Part shown: one piece after another, positions 11,453 through 23,937 of the stretch | How positions within the stretch are numbered: position 1 is the first letter of the stretch | Layout: every line of letters starts with the position of its first letter | Assembly (NCBI GenBank): GCA_027625915.1 | Contig: JANTQA010000023.1 | Span: forward strand, 8,680,001 to 8,744,000 | DNA from: Anaeramoeba flamelloides | Lineage: Eukaryota; Metamonada; Anaeramoebidae | Reading direction: 5' to 3' | DNA: 64,000 bases | The notes under the pieces: model-generated | Seen by the model: the letters and a program-made list of their open reading frames with translations, nothing else | Database searches by the model: none | What the model was told of the DNA's origin: nothing | Program-made: the position numbers and the translations under genes

Positions 11453-12576
11453 TTTAAGGGACTAGTCTTCTACGACAACAAGGCAAAATTTTAAAATATG
11501 TTATTGGTGGTATTCTCTATTTCCATGTTTTGTAGATCCCATGTGTCAAAAAATTCTGATCGACTAAGAAACCTCAAAAAAGAAAATTAGTTTAGTGAGA
11601 TCAATTTTTTTTTTCCATTTTTTCCGAAAAAGAAAACTATTAAATTCATTTTATTTATCACAATTTAACAAGTTTTTACCCGTTTATGGCCATTTTGATC
11701 ATTATTATACTATAAGATTTCTTTGTTACCAGTAATATTAATATAAAGATTTTTGTTCTTCTTTGAGATAAAACTTTTGGTTAACCAAAAAAATTGATAT
11801 ATTTAACGGATTAAAAAATAATTGTATTTTTTTAAGAATAGTAGTTATAATAATCAAAGTTTTGTTGTCATTTAAAAATTTTACTCTGAAATTTTGTTTT
11901 TGTTTTAAGATGAAATTCGATTTTTCAAAATAAAATTTTCTTGAAGATATTTGGGAATTAGTTAATTAGATACTCAAAATTCAAAATCATTTTTTTTCTG
12001 CCAAAAATGATTTGAATTGTTATAAGGATTCTTGTGAATAAGACCAAAAAATTTGTTAAAAAAATTTTTGAAATTGAAATTTAGTCATTTTCTTCATTTT
12101 TTGAAAACCAGAACACAACTTTTTCAAAACCTTAAAGAAAAAATTTTTTTAGTTTAATAGAACTCAATTTAATTGAGAAATTGGAGTAAATCTTCTACCA
12201 AATATTCATTTATTGAAGCACCTAAACCACGAATAGTACTAATGGCTAAGATTTGAATTGAAATATTTATCAAAGAAAAAGAAACCACATAAAAAATTTG
12301 CTTTCGAAATCAATACTTTCCAACATAAAACGAAAAATATGTTTTCCCATTTTCATGAATTAACTTAATTCAAAAACAAAATAATAGGTTTCTTTTTTTC
12401 GTTTTAAATTGGAAAGATGTAAATTTTGAATTTCAAAAAAGAGACTGAAATCAATAAATTGTTTAAATGAGGTTAACTCATCCATTTCATAAGTAGAAAC
12501 ACAAATTACAAAAAAAACAATTTTCAAGATCTTGACAAGATTTCATTTTATTTTCAAAAATGACTACTCCCTTAAA
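11453..12576. mobile_element. Non-autonomous TIR element, TTTAAGGG family 1, copy B
   Basis: This is the second full-length member of the family at 833-1945, in the same orientation. The left end reads TTTAAGGGACTAGTC and the right end GACTACTCCCTTAAA, an imperfect inverted pair. Internal landmarks match copy A in order over 1.1 kb. There is no coding capacity. Confidence 0.7.
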
Positions 12577-13124
12577 GGAAAAATTAGCCTTTGCAAATAG
12601 CTCCTTTGGTGTATTTCTAAGGCGCCATGCATAATTGAGGTTTGAGAGTAGAACAATAAATAAAAACCAAAACCACAAAAAACTACTTTATTTGCAAAAA
12701 TAATTAATTGTAATCTTTTGATAAAAGATAATATTTAATAGAGAATTAAAAAATCCAATGGGAAGCTTTTGTAATATGTCTGCCGAATCAGTTTGTGAAC
12801 TTTGTCCCTTGATATTATATTGGTTAAATTTGTTAAATTGTGAATTTTGTCAAGTATTAATTGCTTATCAAAAGATGATTTGTCGGTTGTCAGAATTTAC
12901 AAAAATCATTTGTTTACGGTTTCTATAAGACTATTACTCATTTCTTGGAACGAGGTGTCCTCAAAAGTAAAGAAAGAGACACAATTTTATTTGTTTTATC
13001 ATTTTACAAACCAATATAAGATTCTGTTAGGTCAATATAACAAATTCTTTTTACCTGAAACAAAAAATCTGAAAAAAAAAGAAGAAATCATTTTTTTCAA
13101 AACTCAACACTCCATTTATTCAAA
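12577..13124. other. Stretch between TIR element and RER1
   Basis: A 56-codon ATG frame at 12758-12928 encodes a small Cys-containing peptide (it includes SVCELCP and NCEFCQ). Nothing supports it beyond being open. Otherwise no feature was seen. This is the probable promoter region of RER1. Confidence 0.4.
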
Positions 13125-16100
13125 ATGTTTGACGATTTACAAAAAAACACAAACGTTTTTAAATCTGTAAGTTCGACTCTTGGCCCATTGTCAAGGAAGT
13201 GGCAACGAATAGTTGATAGGTTTGTTCCTTTGGTTATGGTTCGTTGGATAATATTTGCTTGTTTATTTTCATTTTATTTGCTAAGGGTCTTAATCATCAA
13301 AAAGTACGTCCACTTTTCCAATCAGCTTTCAAACTCTTTGTTTCTTTTACATTTTTGAAATTTTTACAAACCTTTGTTTATTTTTGTTTTTTTTTGCTTT
13401 TCATAAATTATTAGATTTTTTGTTGTTACATATGGATTAGGAATCTATCTTCTCAATTGTTTTATACTTTTTATAACACCAATGACAGATCCAAAATTAG
13501 GTTTGTGACTTTTTTTTTTTTTTTTTTTTTTTTTTGGTATTTTGTGTGTTGGGTTTGTTTTCTAGACACAAACATAGTTCCAACAAAACTCAACCTTTTA
13601 TTTTTTTGTTATAAATTTTCAAACTGAACAACAACAAAATGTTCATTTTTATGAGTCAACAAATAATCTATTTTTATTCCACAAAATTTTTGTTTTTTTT
13701 GAAATAAGCACATCATAAAATAAACAAGTTACAAATAAAAATTATTACAATTAAGGCAATACTAAATAAAGTAATCCCACTTTACCTGATTTGAAATTTA
13801 CATTTCTTTTTCTTGCAAATGAATAATGGGCAAGTTGATAAAGTAAAGTAAAGCAAAGTAAAACCAAACCACAATTGTATACTTGTATTTGAAATACAAA
13901 TGGGATAAAATTTTCATCTGATTATCTTTTTTCTATTCTAGAAAAATTCCTTTTATTTAGGATTCTTAACGAATCAAACGAATTTAATAAAAAAGGAACA
14001 AAAAAATAATTAGATACCAAAGACTTCTGATCTATATCTCAGAAAATCTCTTCATTAGATAAGAAAAATTTGTAAGAAAGCCAAGTGAAAAATTTTTTTC
14101 CTATATTACACAAATACCAGTAAATAGAAAAGTAAAATCTTTGAAAAAAGAATCAAATAAATACACAAATTACTATATAAAAACAAATGATTTGTTAAAA
14201 CAAGTTCAATTAAAGTATTTTTCTTTCCAAAATTATGTGAAAAACAAAATTTTTAAACAGTGTTCCTCAAACCAAGCTCCTCAGTTTTCAATTTTACATT
14301 GGAGAATAAAATTATCTCTCCATATTTCTCAATTATTTTTATTACTTTTTAAATCAAAAAAAATTCGATATTTTGAACTAATTTAATAATAATGGACAGG
14401 TTTGGCAAGAAAAATCTCTTAAAATTTAGCATTAGAATTAAAAAATTTAAAAGAAGAAAACTTTATTCTCAAATAAATCCAAAATAAATAATAAAAAGGA
14501 TCGTGAAGAATTCAAAATATTAATGAATTTCCAACTTGATACAAACAAAATTAAGTTTCTGTGATTTGTTTAATTGATTTTAAGATAGAAAAAATCCAAA
14601 TTAGTCCGTAAAATTATTTAAATAATTGGTTCATTAAAAACAAAAAAAAATCAATTTTATAAAGTTGTTTCAAAAAACTGATGAAATTTTTTTATTATTT
14701 AGAAGAGTTGATTCAACAAAATTACCTTCTGTTTGGAGTTTGATTTTTTTTAATTTTCTGTTTATTTGAAAAATTGAAAGATTTTCGTTAAGTTTTTTTG
14801 AGTTTTCTATTTATTTGTGAAGTGTTCTAGTTTTTTTTTACTTTAGAAATAAACAGAAAATTTATTAAAATTTTCGGTTTATTTCTAAAGTAAAAAAAAC
14901 CTAACGAAAATCTATTGATTTCACAAATAAATAGAAAACTCAAAAAAACCTAACGAAAATCAATAGATTTTCACAAAAACCTAGAACACTTCACAAATAA
15001 ATAGAAAACTCAAAAAAACCTAGAACACTATACAAATAAAATAGAAAACCTCAAGAAAACCTAGGCACTTGGTGGCACTCGACTGCACTTGAGGACACTT
15101 CCAGAAACTCGAAATTTATTTAGAGTTTTTTATCCTAGCTATAATTTAGGCAAGATTATAATTCAATAGGATATCTTTTCTTTTAAAAAATGGAAAGAAA
15201 GCAATTATAATTTTAAACAAAGACAAGAAAAAGATAAAGAAAAGCAAAAGAAATAAAAGAGATTAGCTTTATTGGTAAGGGTTAAGTGCTCAAGAGCTCT
15301 TAATCTGTTAAAGAGAGAGTTTTGAAGTGACTAAATTTGTGTCCCCAAAACTCAAAGAGTAGTCAAAAGAACCTTTTAATTACAGTCATTAGAAGTATTT
15401 TAAACTCAATTTTATTTTCTGAAATAAAAGAGATTAAAAAAATAACAATAGAAAAAAAGCAAAATTAAAAAACTTTTGTTTGCAACCCAAGTGTTGGACG
15501 GGTTGGTGGTTGTTTCCTTTTATATTGATTATGTCGAAATTTTCTAAATCATCGCGATCGTACTTTCTGGTTTACGTAATGTTGTACTTGGCAGAAGCTG
15601 ATCAAAGTACAAGGTATTATTACATAAAATACGAAGCAAAATTGGCAATCACTGCATCACTTATTCAATAGTTACCCACCGATTTAGAAACACACCGTTG
15701 ATTGTTTTTCTACTTCTCTACTTTTGAATTAAAAAAAAAAAACTAAAAAAAAAAAATATAATCTTTTTTAAGAAGAAAAAAGTAAACTTAAAAAAAAAGG
15801 AAACTCAAAAAAAGTAAATGAAAAAATAATCAAAAATTGAATCTTTAATAAAATTATGAAACATATTATTTAAAATTCTTCTGACAAGATCTCTCCCAAA
15901 AAACAAATTTTTTTTTTTTTTTCAAAAAAAAATTATTTACAAATTTCTAATCCAAAATTAACATATACATATCTTTTGAAAAAAAAACAATTATTAATAT
16001 TCACAAATCAATAGATAAAGAAAAGGATCAAGATAAATCAACTGAAAAGGGTTTTGATTTTTTGCCTACAAAAAAATCGGAAGATTTTAAGCCATTTATG

Positions 16101-16796
16101 AGAAAATTAGGGGAATTTCAATTTTGTTATAAAATGATCAAAGCAACATTTTTTTCGATCATTGCAACCCTTTTCCCGTTTTTAAATCTACCAGTCTTAT
16201 GGCAATTATTATTATTATATTTCATCGTATTATTTGTTTTTATGATGAGAAAACAAATCTCGCATATGGTCAAATACGGATATATTCCAATTAATTTTGG
16301 GAAAAAAAAATATACCAAAAGAAGACCCTCAAAAGAAAAGCGTTATAATTTGAGAGGCTTTGGCGACGACAAACATGAAACTGCAATGAATAATGATAAT
16401 AATTATACTCATTCTTCGGGATCAATATATTCTCCCTCACTTGACTTTAATAAAATCCCTAAATCAAATTATCAAATGATCCACCGAAACGTGATGAATA
16501 GAGAAAGAGAACGAGAGCAAATGCACGAACAACCAAGATTTGATGAATCAGAAAATACAGATGAAGATACCTTATTTGCCATACAAAGAAGAATTCATGA
16601 AAAGGAAGAAATGGATCGAAGAGAAAATTTAATACACCACCAGCAACAGCAACAACAAGAACAAGAACAAGAGCAAAACCAAAACCAAAATCACGAAACT
16701 CAAAACAATGAAAATGACCAAGAAGATAGCGAAATAAATACAAAAGTGAAAAAAAAGTCATTCCAACCAGTATTAAAGGGGAAAAAACTTGACTAA
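13125..16796 (+). CDS. RER1: RER1, Golgi-to-ER retrieval receptor (three exons)
   Basis: Exons 13125-13303, 13415-13500 and 16015-16796 join in phase to give 348 residues. The donors are GTACGT and GTTTGT; the acceptors are ATTAG and AATAG. Exon 1 has the SRKWQRIVD lead and first membrane segment ending RVLIIK. Exon 2 is the family core VVTYGLGIYLLN. Exon 3 has FLPTKK, EFQFCYK, a hydrophobic pair, and the KQISHMVKYGYIPINFGKKK signature. Rer1 proteins are four-span Golgi membrane proteins of about 190-200 residues that sort ER proteins into COPI vesicles. The excess here is a polar, Gln/Asn/Glu-rich C-terminal tail of about 160 residues after the conserved GKKKY. Intron 1 is 111 bp, but intron 2 is 2514 bp and carries repeats. 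Identification is firm; the junctions are inferred from phase and homology. Confidence 0.92.
14740..15115. repeat. Palindromic dispersed repeat R inside RER1 intron 2
   Basis: The block is built from words such as AAAACCTAACGAAAATC, AATCAATAGATTTTC, CTAGAACACTTCACAAAT and AATAGAAAACTCAAAAAAAC in both orientations, so its two halves can pair. The same words build the blocks at 53640-53880 and 57900-58560. It ends in a run of GCACTT-type words (15060-15110). Confidence 0.75.
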
Positions 16797-17559
16797 GTTA
16801 AATAATATTAAACAAAATAAGACTAATTTTTATTTATTTAATTAATTTATTTATTATTTCTTAAAAATATAGTTTTTATCACACATTTCTATTCAATACT
16901 TACAATGAATTTGCTTTTTTATTTTATTATTTTTTTTTTTTTTTTTTCTTTTTTCAAGAGAAAATTAATAATATTTTCTGATATGAAAATAAATTAATGT
17001 TATCTTTAACTTTTATTTTTGTTTTAATTAAATTTAATTGAACTTGGTCCTAGATGTTAAAATTATTATAAAAGAGTTATTCTTTGATGAATATTCAAAA
17101 TGACAAAAAAAATTATGAAATTTATCATTTTTGATGATACTGTTTTGATTAAAAGACTTACTTTTAGAAAGCTTCAGGAAAAAGTCAGATTGGGAAAGCA
17201 GAATAAGAGTTTAACAAAACAAAATATTTTTTCAAACATTACTCACTTTAGAATGTTATCGGTGGTGGTTTTGTAGGGTTTTAACGGAAATTATTCTCAA
17301 AAAAATACTTTCAAATAGTTGGATCAAAATCATTTTTTCGAAGAGCCATATTTTTTTTTTTACTTTTTTTTTTTTTTTTTGTTTATTTTTTTTTTTTTTA
17401 AAATAATTTGTATTCATTTGTTTTTAATCAAATTTTTATTTTTATTATGTTTTGCTTTTTCAAATTCTTTTTTTTTTTTTTTCAAATTCTTTTTTTGATT
17501 TTAGTTTTTCTTTTTATTTTTTTTCTTTTTCAAATATTTCTTTACTTTTTGTTTTTCTC
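16797..17559. other. AT-rich stretch 3' of RER1
   Basis: RER1 3' flank with long poly-T and poly-A tracts. Nothing else was recognised. Confidence 0.5.
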
Positions 17560-18060
17560 GAAAAAAAAAAAAAATTAAAGTCCAATTAGAAAAAAAAAAA
17601 TGATCTTTGAAAAAATAGATAAACATTACAAAAATCGAGATTGTGTAATCTCTAATTAAAATGTATATAATTCTCATCAAAAAATCTTCTTATTAACCAT
17701 TTTTTTTTCATTAAAAGTTCAGTAATAAAAAACATTTAATGTTCTTTTCAAGAATTGTAATTCACTTTTTTTTTTTACAGGGTTTGATTTTATTTTTTTA
17801 TTAATATCAGATTTTTATGTAACTTTATGATAAATTAAAAGGTGAATTATTAAATAAGGGTTAATAACTAGTTTGTTCTTAAATAGAAAATAAATTTGTT
17901 TTGTTTTTTTTTCAACTTATTATTTCATTAGTTGAATTTTAAATCTGCGAATAAAAATAATTCCCCGTTTTGTTAGAATTCACTTTGATTGTGTTTGTAG
18001 ATTACATATTTTTTTCATTTCAGGGGAGTAAAAATTTTTGAAATATAGTTTATTTCAATA
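17560..18060. repeat. Dispersed repeat E, copy 1
   Basis: The sequence resembles 34330-34700 in order: poly-A then TGATCTTT, GAGATTGTGTAAT, AATCTTCTTATTAACC, CAGTAATAAAAAACAT, TTGTAATTCACTTTTTTTT, then GTGAATTATTAA and TTATTATTTCA. The two copies have diverged by many substitutions and small indels. No terminal repeats were found, so the class is unknown. Confidence 0.6.
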
Positions 18061-18189
18061 TGGTGAGAATTTAACTATTAAAAGAGATAACGATAAATTT
18101 TATAATTGCAATAAAATTCCTAACTTGAGAAAAGTTTTTTATTTTTTATTTTAAATAAGGCCAAATGGGTAGATCATCAGAAAAGTGAG

Positions 18190-19413
18190 TTTAAGGGACT
18201 AGTAAACTAAAAAAAATCTTCAAGTAAATTTACTAACAAATTTAAAAAAAATTTTACGGTATCTTGAAATTTAAAAACAAAGTAAAAATCTGATAACTAC
18301 AAGACATGGTTTACTTTTCATACTATTTTCAGAGATGAATTATTGTTTTTAAAAGTTTGATCCATTTTTCTCATTTTTGAAAAGTTCAAAATCCAACATA
18401 TTTCCAAATTATTTAAAAAAAATTATTTTCTTTGAAAGAAGATTGAAATCTTATTGCCTGTAAAGAAAGTGTACAAAAATACACTTTAAAAATGAAAACA
18501 CTAAGCTCTAAAATAACTAAGTTTAAAAAATCTACTTAATCTCAAAAAAAAATACAATATTTATTTTAAACTTGTAAAAAATATAATTTTTTGATTCAAA
18601 GAACAGACCAAATCTATTTTTTCTAGGGATTAAATAAAAAAATATGAGAAAAAGAACCAAAGAATCGAATTAAAAATTCTCCCGAAATACTTTTTTAGAA
18701 CCTGGAAAATTCAACTTATTATCTAAAGAAATACTTTTTAATTTGATTATTTATAATTAATAATTATAAACCCAATCTTAATTGATTCAGTAAGTCATTA
18801 GCAACCCAATGATTAAATTTATCAAATAGGTTTTACATTTATTTCTCAATTTTTTCAAGATTTTGCAATAAATAAAACAATTCAAATACATATTTCTAAT
18901 AATAAAAAAAATAATAGATATTATCAAATACCTGATTTTAATACAAACAGTTCCTTGTTTATACTCTTGGTATTTGAAAAAGTATATTGACAAGTCTTTT
19001 AAATTTCAAGAAATTGAATAAATATTTCTGAATAAAATAAATGTTCAAATTTTTTAGATCTTCAAGGATACAATATTTGATTTATTTTTCATGTATTTTT
19101 AAAATAATATTAAAGACACAACGTTACTTGTTCATAAAGAATCTCAGAAATTACTAAAAGTGATATTTCTTCAAAAATAAATTTTTTTGCAAATTTTTAT
19201 TTTTCAAATTTGATCCACAAATCTCAAACAAAAAAGGATCAGATCTTTTGACTGAAAATTCCATTGGAAAAATGAAATCTTTTAAAAATGATTATTCATT
19301 TCTCTAAAGTTGACAAAGGAAGTTTCATTATCAGGTTTAATTGTATTCTAATGTAAATAATTACTCGATTACCTTTGGGAAAAAAAATAAATAAGAGTTA
19401 CTAGTCCCTTAAA
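18190..19413. mobile_element. TIR element with perfect 16-bp ends, overlapping the BTB gene
   Basis: The left end TTTAAGGGACTAGTAA (18190-18205) is repeated exactly as its reverse complement at 19398-19413, 1.2 kb away. The ends match family 1 (833-1945 and 11453-12576), but the interior does not clearly align with them, so it may be a different non-autonomous member mobilised by the same ends. The right TIR overlaps the 3' end of the minus-strand propeller-BTB gene, whose last four codons, including the stop, lie inside it. A 68-residue frame at 18787-18993 has no coding look. Confidence 0.75.
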
Positions 19414-21123
19414 GATGTTGAACTATTTAAGCCAGAGTTGTTTTTGATTTTTTTCAAACAATAAGGCAAATTACAATTTTTACTCAATTGGTAGTAATCA
19501 ACGGCGTCTTCAAGTTCTTCTGAAATCAATTGTGGGTCGTCATCTCCTGACAATATCAAATCGTTAAAATAAAGATATTTGATAAAATGCTCAACAGACT
19601 CAATGGATTTTCCAGAATAGTCTTTGACCTGGTTATTTTTTGGCTGAGTGTTTTCAAAAAAATCTCTAAACAATCCACATTTGGCCAATAAAATGAATTT
19701 GTGCACTTTAATTTCTTCATATTCATCGTCTTCTTCATCGTCGTCTGTGTCTTTAGCAAGTAGAGAAAAGTCTTTCGAATTTTCGTCTTTATAGGCCCTG
19801 ATTAGATCAGATTGCAAAGATCGGGATTTTAAATCTTGAATACCAAACGAGTTTGCGATTTTTTGCACCGCACTCACCAAAGAGGGAGAATAAAAGTTTT
19901 TGCCATAAACCCATTTTAAAAATTGGCAAGCCTCCTCCCTTTTGAAATTGTTTTCTAAAATTGCTTTAATTTCTTTGGGTTCTTTTCGGCACCGAAGTTT
20001 GATTAGGAATTTGTGTACGGGGACACCAAATATTTCAAAGTCACTAAATTTTGGATTTTTGAAGAATGAGAGAAAATTGTTTGCAGAAGAATGGCGTTTT
20101 GTTGTTTTTACTACATTTTCCAGATTTATAAGAACTATTTTGTTCTCGACGGTCGCATAAATATAGTTTTTATTTATTGCAAAAGAGTGACTCACACTTT
20201 GGCAATTGATGGTATATAGCAGTTGTGTCGTTTCAAGATCCCATATTTTGAGTTTTTTGTCAGTTGTGCCACTTGAAAAAAGGTAATTCCATTTGACTTT
20301 TAAGGTTCTTGCTCCTTGGACACTGTCTTCCATAAAGTCTGAAATCTTTTGGTAGTTATGAGAATCAAAGCCCTTGATTCTGCCATCCGTCCCTGTGCCG
20401 ATGTACACAACACCATCTTTACTGACAATCTCAATTATCTCAGAGTCGTGCGCTTGAAAGGATTTGGTTATTTCGTTGCTTTCTGGATCAAGAACAAGCA
20501 CACTCCCACTTTCTGTACCGACAAAGATCTTTCCAGACTCTTCGTCAAGTGTTCCGCAATAGCCTTCGTCTTCAGTTTTGATACTTGCAATTAATTTTGC
20601 TGTTTCAAAATCCCAACACAAAATTTCTTTTGCTGTCCCAAAGAAATAAATCTGGTTTTTATAATCCAGGGTTCCAAAAACTGTCCCTTGATACCCAAAA
20701 AACTCTTTTACTGTTTTTTCTGTTTCTGGATCTGTTGCGATTACTTTCCCTTCAGATGAAGTCAGTATTAGATCTTCTCCTTTTCTTTTTCGTAATTCTG
20801 TGATCCAGTTGGTATGGGAATTATAAGTTTTTGAGTTTTCTATGGTTATTTCCTTTTTGTTTTGCTATTGGCCAGTAACGGTGTTATTTTTATAAAATAG
20901 AAAATTAAGGATCTTGTTGTAAAGTGTGTCTGGTTAGTGTTTGGGTCGATATTTTTACCTTGAGTGGTGTTTGGCAAAAAGTGCCATAACAGTCTGAATA
21001 ATATATGTTTTCCTCATCAACAAAAACAGAAGTAATCACAGAGAAGACTGAAATATCTTTAAGGGTTGTTTCAATTTGTAATTCTTTTGTGACTAAATCA
21101 TTATTTTGACTTGTTTGATTCAT
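19401..21123 (-). CDS. Beta-propeller protein with two C-terminal BTB domains
   Basis: Two exons, 21123-20959 and 20864-19401 on the minus strand, with a 94-bp intron (donor GTAAAA, acceptor CAATAG, phase 0), give 542 residues. Residues about 15-300 are short propeller-like repeats: KIFVGTESGSVLVLDPES, VVYIGTGTDGRIKGFD and LFSSGTTDKKLKIWDLE are WD40/PQQ-type blades. A degenerate BTB follows (NPKFSDFEIFGVPVHKFLI), then a second, better BTB: KVHKFILLAKCGLFRDFF, VKDYSGKSIESVEHFIKYLY and DAVDYYQLSKNC. An acidic loop of Asp/Glu sits inside or just before the second BTB. BTB domains often recruit Cullin-3, so a substrate-adaptor role is possible but unproven. The last residues, LRD and the TAG stop, come from a transposon TIR. 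The RCC1-BTB gene at 47350 is a relative by its BTB part. Confidence 0.85.
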
Positions 21124-21589
21124 CTGTGGTTTTTTTTTAAAAAAATGATTAATTGTTAATTTGTTTCACTACCAAAATCGCGGTCTCTGTGAAATTACAG
21201 TACGCCAATTAGTTCCCATTCAGTTTGTATCTGTTTCAATTATTTTTGAAAAAAATATTTTAAAACCTTTCAGCCAATTTACTTCAATTCAAAAAAAAAT
21301 TAAAGAACATTTGCCAAAAAATAATGACAAAGGATAAAATTTAAAAGTATTTTAATCATTTTTTGAGTTTTTATCCATTCTAAATTTTGAATAGATTTAA
21401 ATTGCTTGAATTGTTTTGTATTTAAATTCAAGTTATTTGTTTGATGAAAACAGAATGAAGAAGAAGAAAAAAATAAAAAATAAAAAGAATATGTTAATGG
21501 CTTTTGAGATCAAAAAATTTCTAAACGTTCCCAAACATTTCCTCAATTTCAACTGTTGCACCCAAAAATTCAAATAGTTTTTCAAAAAA

Positions 21590-22120
21590 AATTTCCCAAA
21601 TTGTATTACCTAAAAAAGTTTTGTCATCGATCTTGAATGGTTTTGAAATGCTGAACCAAAAGTTTCCTCCACTATTATTCCTGCATCCCAAAACCCAAAA
21701 AGATTCTCAAAGAAGGTTTCCCAAATTGTATTACCTAAAAAAAGTTTTGTCATCGATCTTGAATGACATTCTAAACGTTTAACCAAATGTTCCCTGCTGA
21801 ATTATTCCTACATCCCAAAACCCAAAAAGTTTCTCAAAGAAGGTTTCCCAAATTGCATTACCTAAAAAAGTTTGCCATCGATCTTGAATGACATTAAAAT
21901 GTTGAACCAAAAGTTTCCTCCACTATTATTCTAACCAGTTCCTCATAAAACTCCAAAGGTTTTTTTAAAAGTGTTTATCATTTTTTTATTGGTAAAAAAA
22001 TTGACATCGATCCAGAACAAGAAACCCTTTAACATTGGAACAAATGTTTCCTGCTGAATTTTTATTGGTTTTTAAAAAGGGAGTGAATGAATTTTTTTCA
22101 TAAAAACCTTTGACTTCGAT
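21590..22120. repeat. Tandem array of about 126-bp units before the transposase
   Basis: The word CATCGATC (or a near form) recurs at 21625, 21751, 21876, 22005 and 22114, spacings 126, 125, 129 and 109. Each unit carries TTTCCCAAATTG, ATTACCTAAAAAA, CATCGATCTTGAATG and a GTTTCCTCCACTATTATT-like block. Copies 1-3 are close; copies 4-5 are worn. Arrays of subterminal repeats next to the transposase gene are typical of CACTA/EnSpm elements, so this probably marks the left flank of the transposon. Confidence 0.8.
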
Positions 22121-22317
22121 CCTGAATTAATTCTTAATTTTGTTTCAAATTTTGCCAATAAGTGACAAAAAAACAACATCAAAAACATTATTCGAAACTC
22201 AAAATTTTCCCCTATTATTCATTTTTTAACATTTGGCTTTTATTTATTGATGTCACATTATATTTTCCCTCACTGTTATAAAGAATATGGTTCTTATCGC
22301 CCATTCAACCATGTAAA

Positions 22318-23874
22318 ATGAAACACGCACAACAAGATAGAATGTTGGAACAAATGTACCGAAACACTATTTTTAGCTTGCACAACACAAACCCCCAGGA
22401 ACAAAAAGATGGAAATTATTATGAAGCATTAGTAGACCCAATTGAAGAAATTGACATTGGTGTTAATACTGAAATGGATCATTTTGATCCAATTGATGAT
22501 GACAACAAATGTGACCCAGATTACCCTACCACAAGAAATCGAGAATTTATTGATCCAGAACAATTGCCAAATATGAGAAATTTACCCCAATTAAGTAATA
22601 TTCCTAACTCATCTATTCAAAGAAAACGTGTTCTAGAAATAGATAATTCATCGGAAGTAAATGTTGGGCTAATTGGTAACCACATTTTATCACTTTACTA
22701 TCATTGGAGTAAGATTTGCCTCAGAAACAATATTAACATATTTTTGAATAACCAAAAATACTATTCAAAATCTGTAATAAAATACTTTATTAATCTTCAA
22801 AAAAAATTATTTCATCGATCTTGCTTATCTAAAAAACCAAATACTGAATTTTATATGAAGCCCAGTAATTGGATTAAACGCCTCCTTTCAACAGAATATT
22901 TTACAGATAAACTAAGTCATGTTGATTCAGGAATCCTTTCAAAAGAAACGAATGAACTTTGGAACGGGGAACACTGGTGCTATTCAACAATTTTCTCAAA
23001 GAGATGGCTAAGTGTGGATAATAATCTTTTTAAATTGGGTTCAATTTTTCAAGAAAACGATGATTTTTATGTGATTATTTCCTTTTTTCAAAATGAAAAA
23101 TTGGAACATACTGCAATTCTTCAACAATATACTATAAACAAACAAATTAAATTTCAACAAAATCAAACTTTGTATGAATTATCACCAATATCTCCACCAA
23201 TCAGAAAATTTCTGAAGTTGAAAAAAATATTTAAAAATTTAAAATTTATTGGGACTTTAGAAAAAAAAATATTGTTAACTGGATCTACAAAAAAAATGGT
23301 TTTTTGTTTTTCAAAAAATAAAACAAAGTATGACCAATTTGACTTACAGTTCCAAAAATTAATAGATGAAACAGAAACGGTAGAAGATGGAAAAAACCAT
23401 ATTATTCTCCCTTTAATAATATACTCAGATGATTTTAAATTTAACAGTTCATTAGAAACACAAAAAAGCACGGTATTAAATGGGATTTACTTAACATTTG
23501 CTTCCCAAAAAAGAAAAACTCGAAAATTAGAAAATTCACACTTCCCAATAACTTTTATTCCAGGAACAAAGAATTTATATGAAAATTTATCACCAATAAT
23601 TAACGATTTAAAAAAACTAGAGAAAGGTATAAAAATTAAAATGTCTTCAAATGAAGAAGCAATGGTTTTTGCCCCAATAATCATATGGATTACTGATTTT
23701 GAAGAAAAGGCGAAATTATTAGGAATAAAAAAGGCAGGCGGTAAAACTAAAAATTCTTGTATTGAATGTACTCAAACTCGCGATGATTGGATTATGAATA
23801 ATGAGGATAATATTCTTCTTAAAGATAACTTATATTATAAAAAAATATCAAGAACAACTAAAAAAAATAAATAA
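22318..23874 (+). pseudogene. CACTA/Plavaka-like (TNP2-type) transposase, N-terminal and central part
   Basis: An open frame of 518 codons. The central section resembles TNP2/Plavaka transposases of the EnSpm/CACTA superfamily: ILPLIIYSDDF followed by a small-residue region, ITFIPGTKNLYENLSPI, APIIIWITDFEEKAKLLGI and a CIECTQTRDDW zinc-knuckle-like end, in the order known for those proteins. The first 120 residues are Asp/Asn/Pro-rich and unassigned. In the same frame, after two or three stops (23872-23937), coding-like sequence resumes at 23938-24261. It was then split by a MITE, so the gene is dead as a transposase. The upstream tandem repeat array fits the same element. Confidence 0.7.
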
Positions 23875-23937
23875 TAAAAAAGAAAGAGAAAATTTAGAAA
23901 AGAACACAGGCGTAAAATAAATTTCACTCAAGTCTGA

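Noticed and set aside
12847-13170. 107-codon frame overlapping the RER1 start
   Set aside because: It starts from a non-ATG codon, ends out of frame inside RER1 exon 1, and has no recognisable domain.
14141-14386. 81-codon frame in RER1 intron 2
   Set aside because: Lys/Phe/Leu-biased reading of intronic AT-rich DNA, no homology recognised.
15281-15345. Possible tRNA (stem-like GAGCTCTTAATCTG region)
   Set aside because: No consistent cloverleaf, no T-loop GTTCRANNC at the right place.
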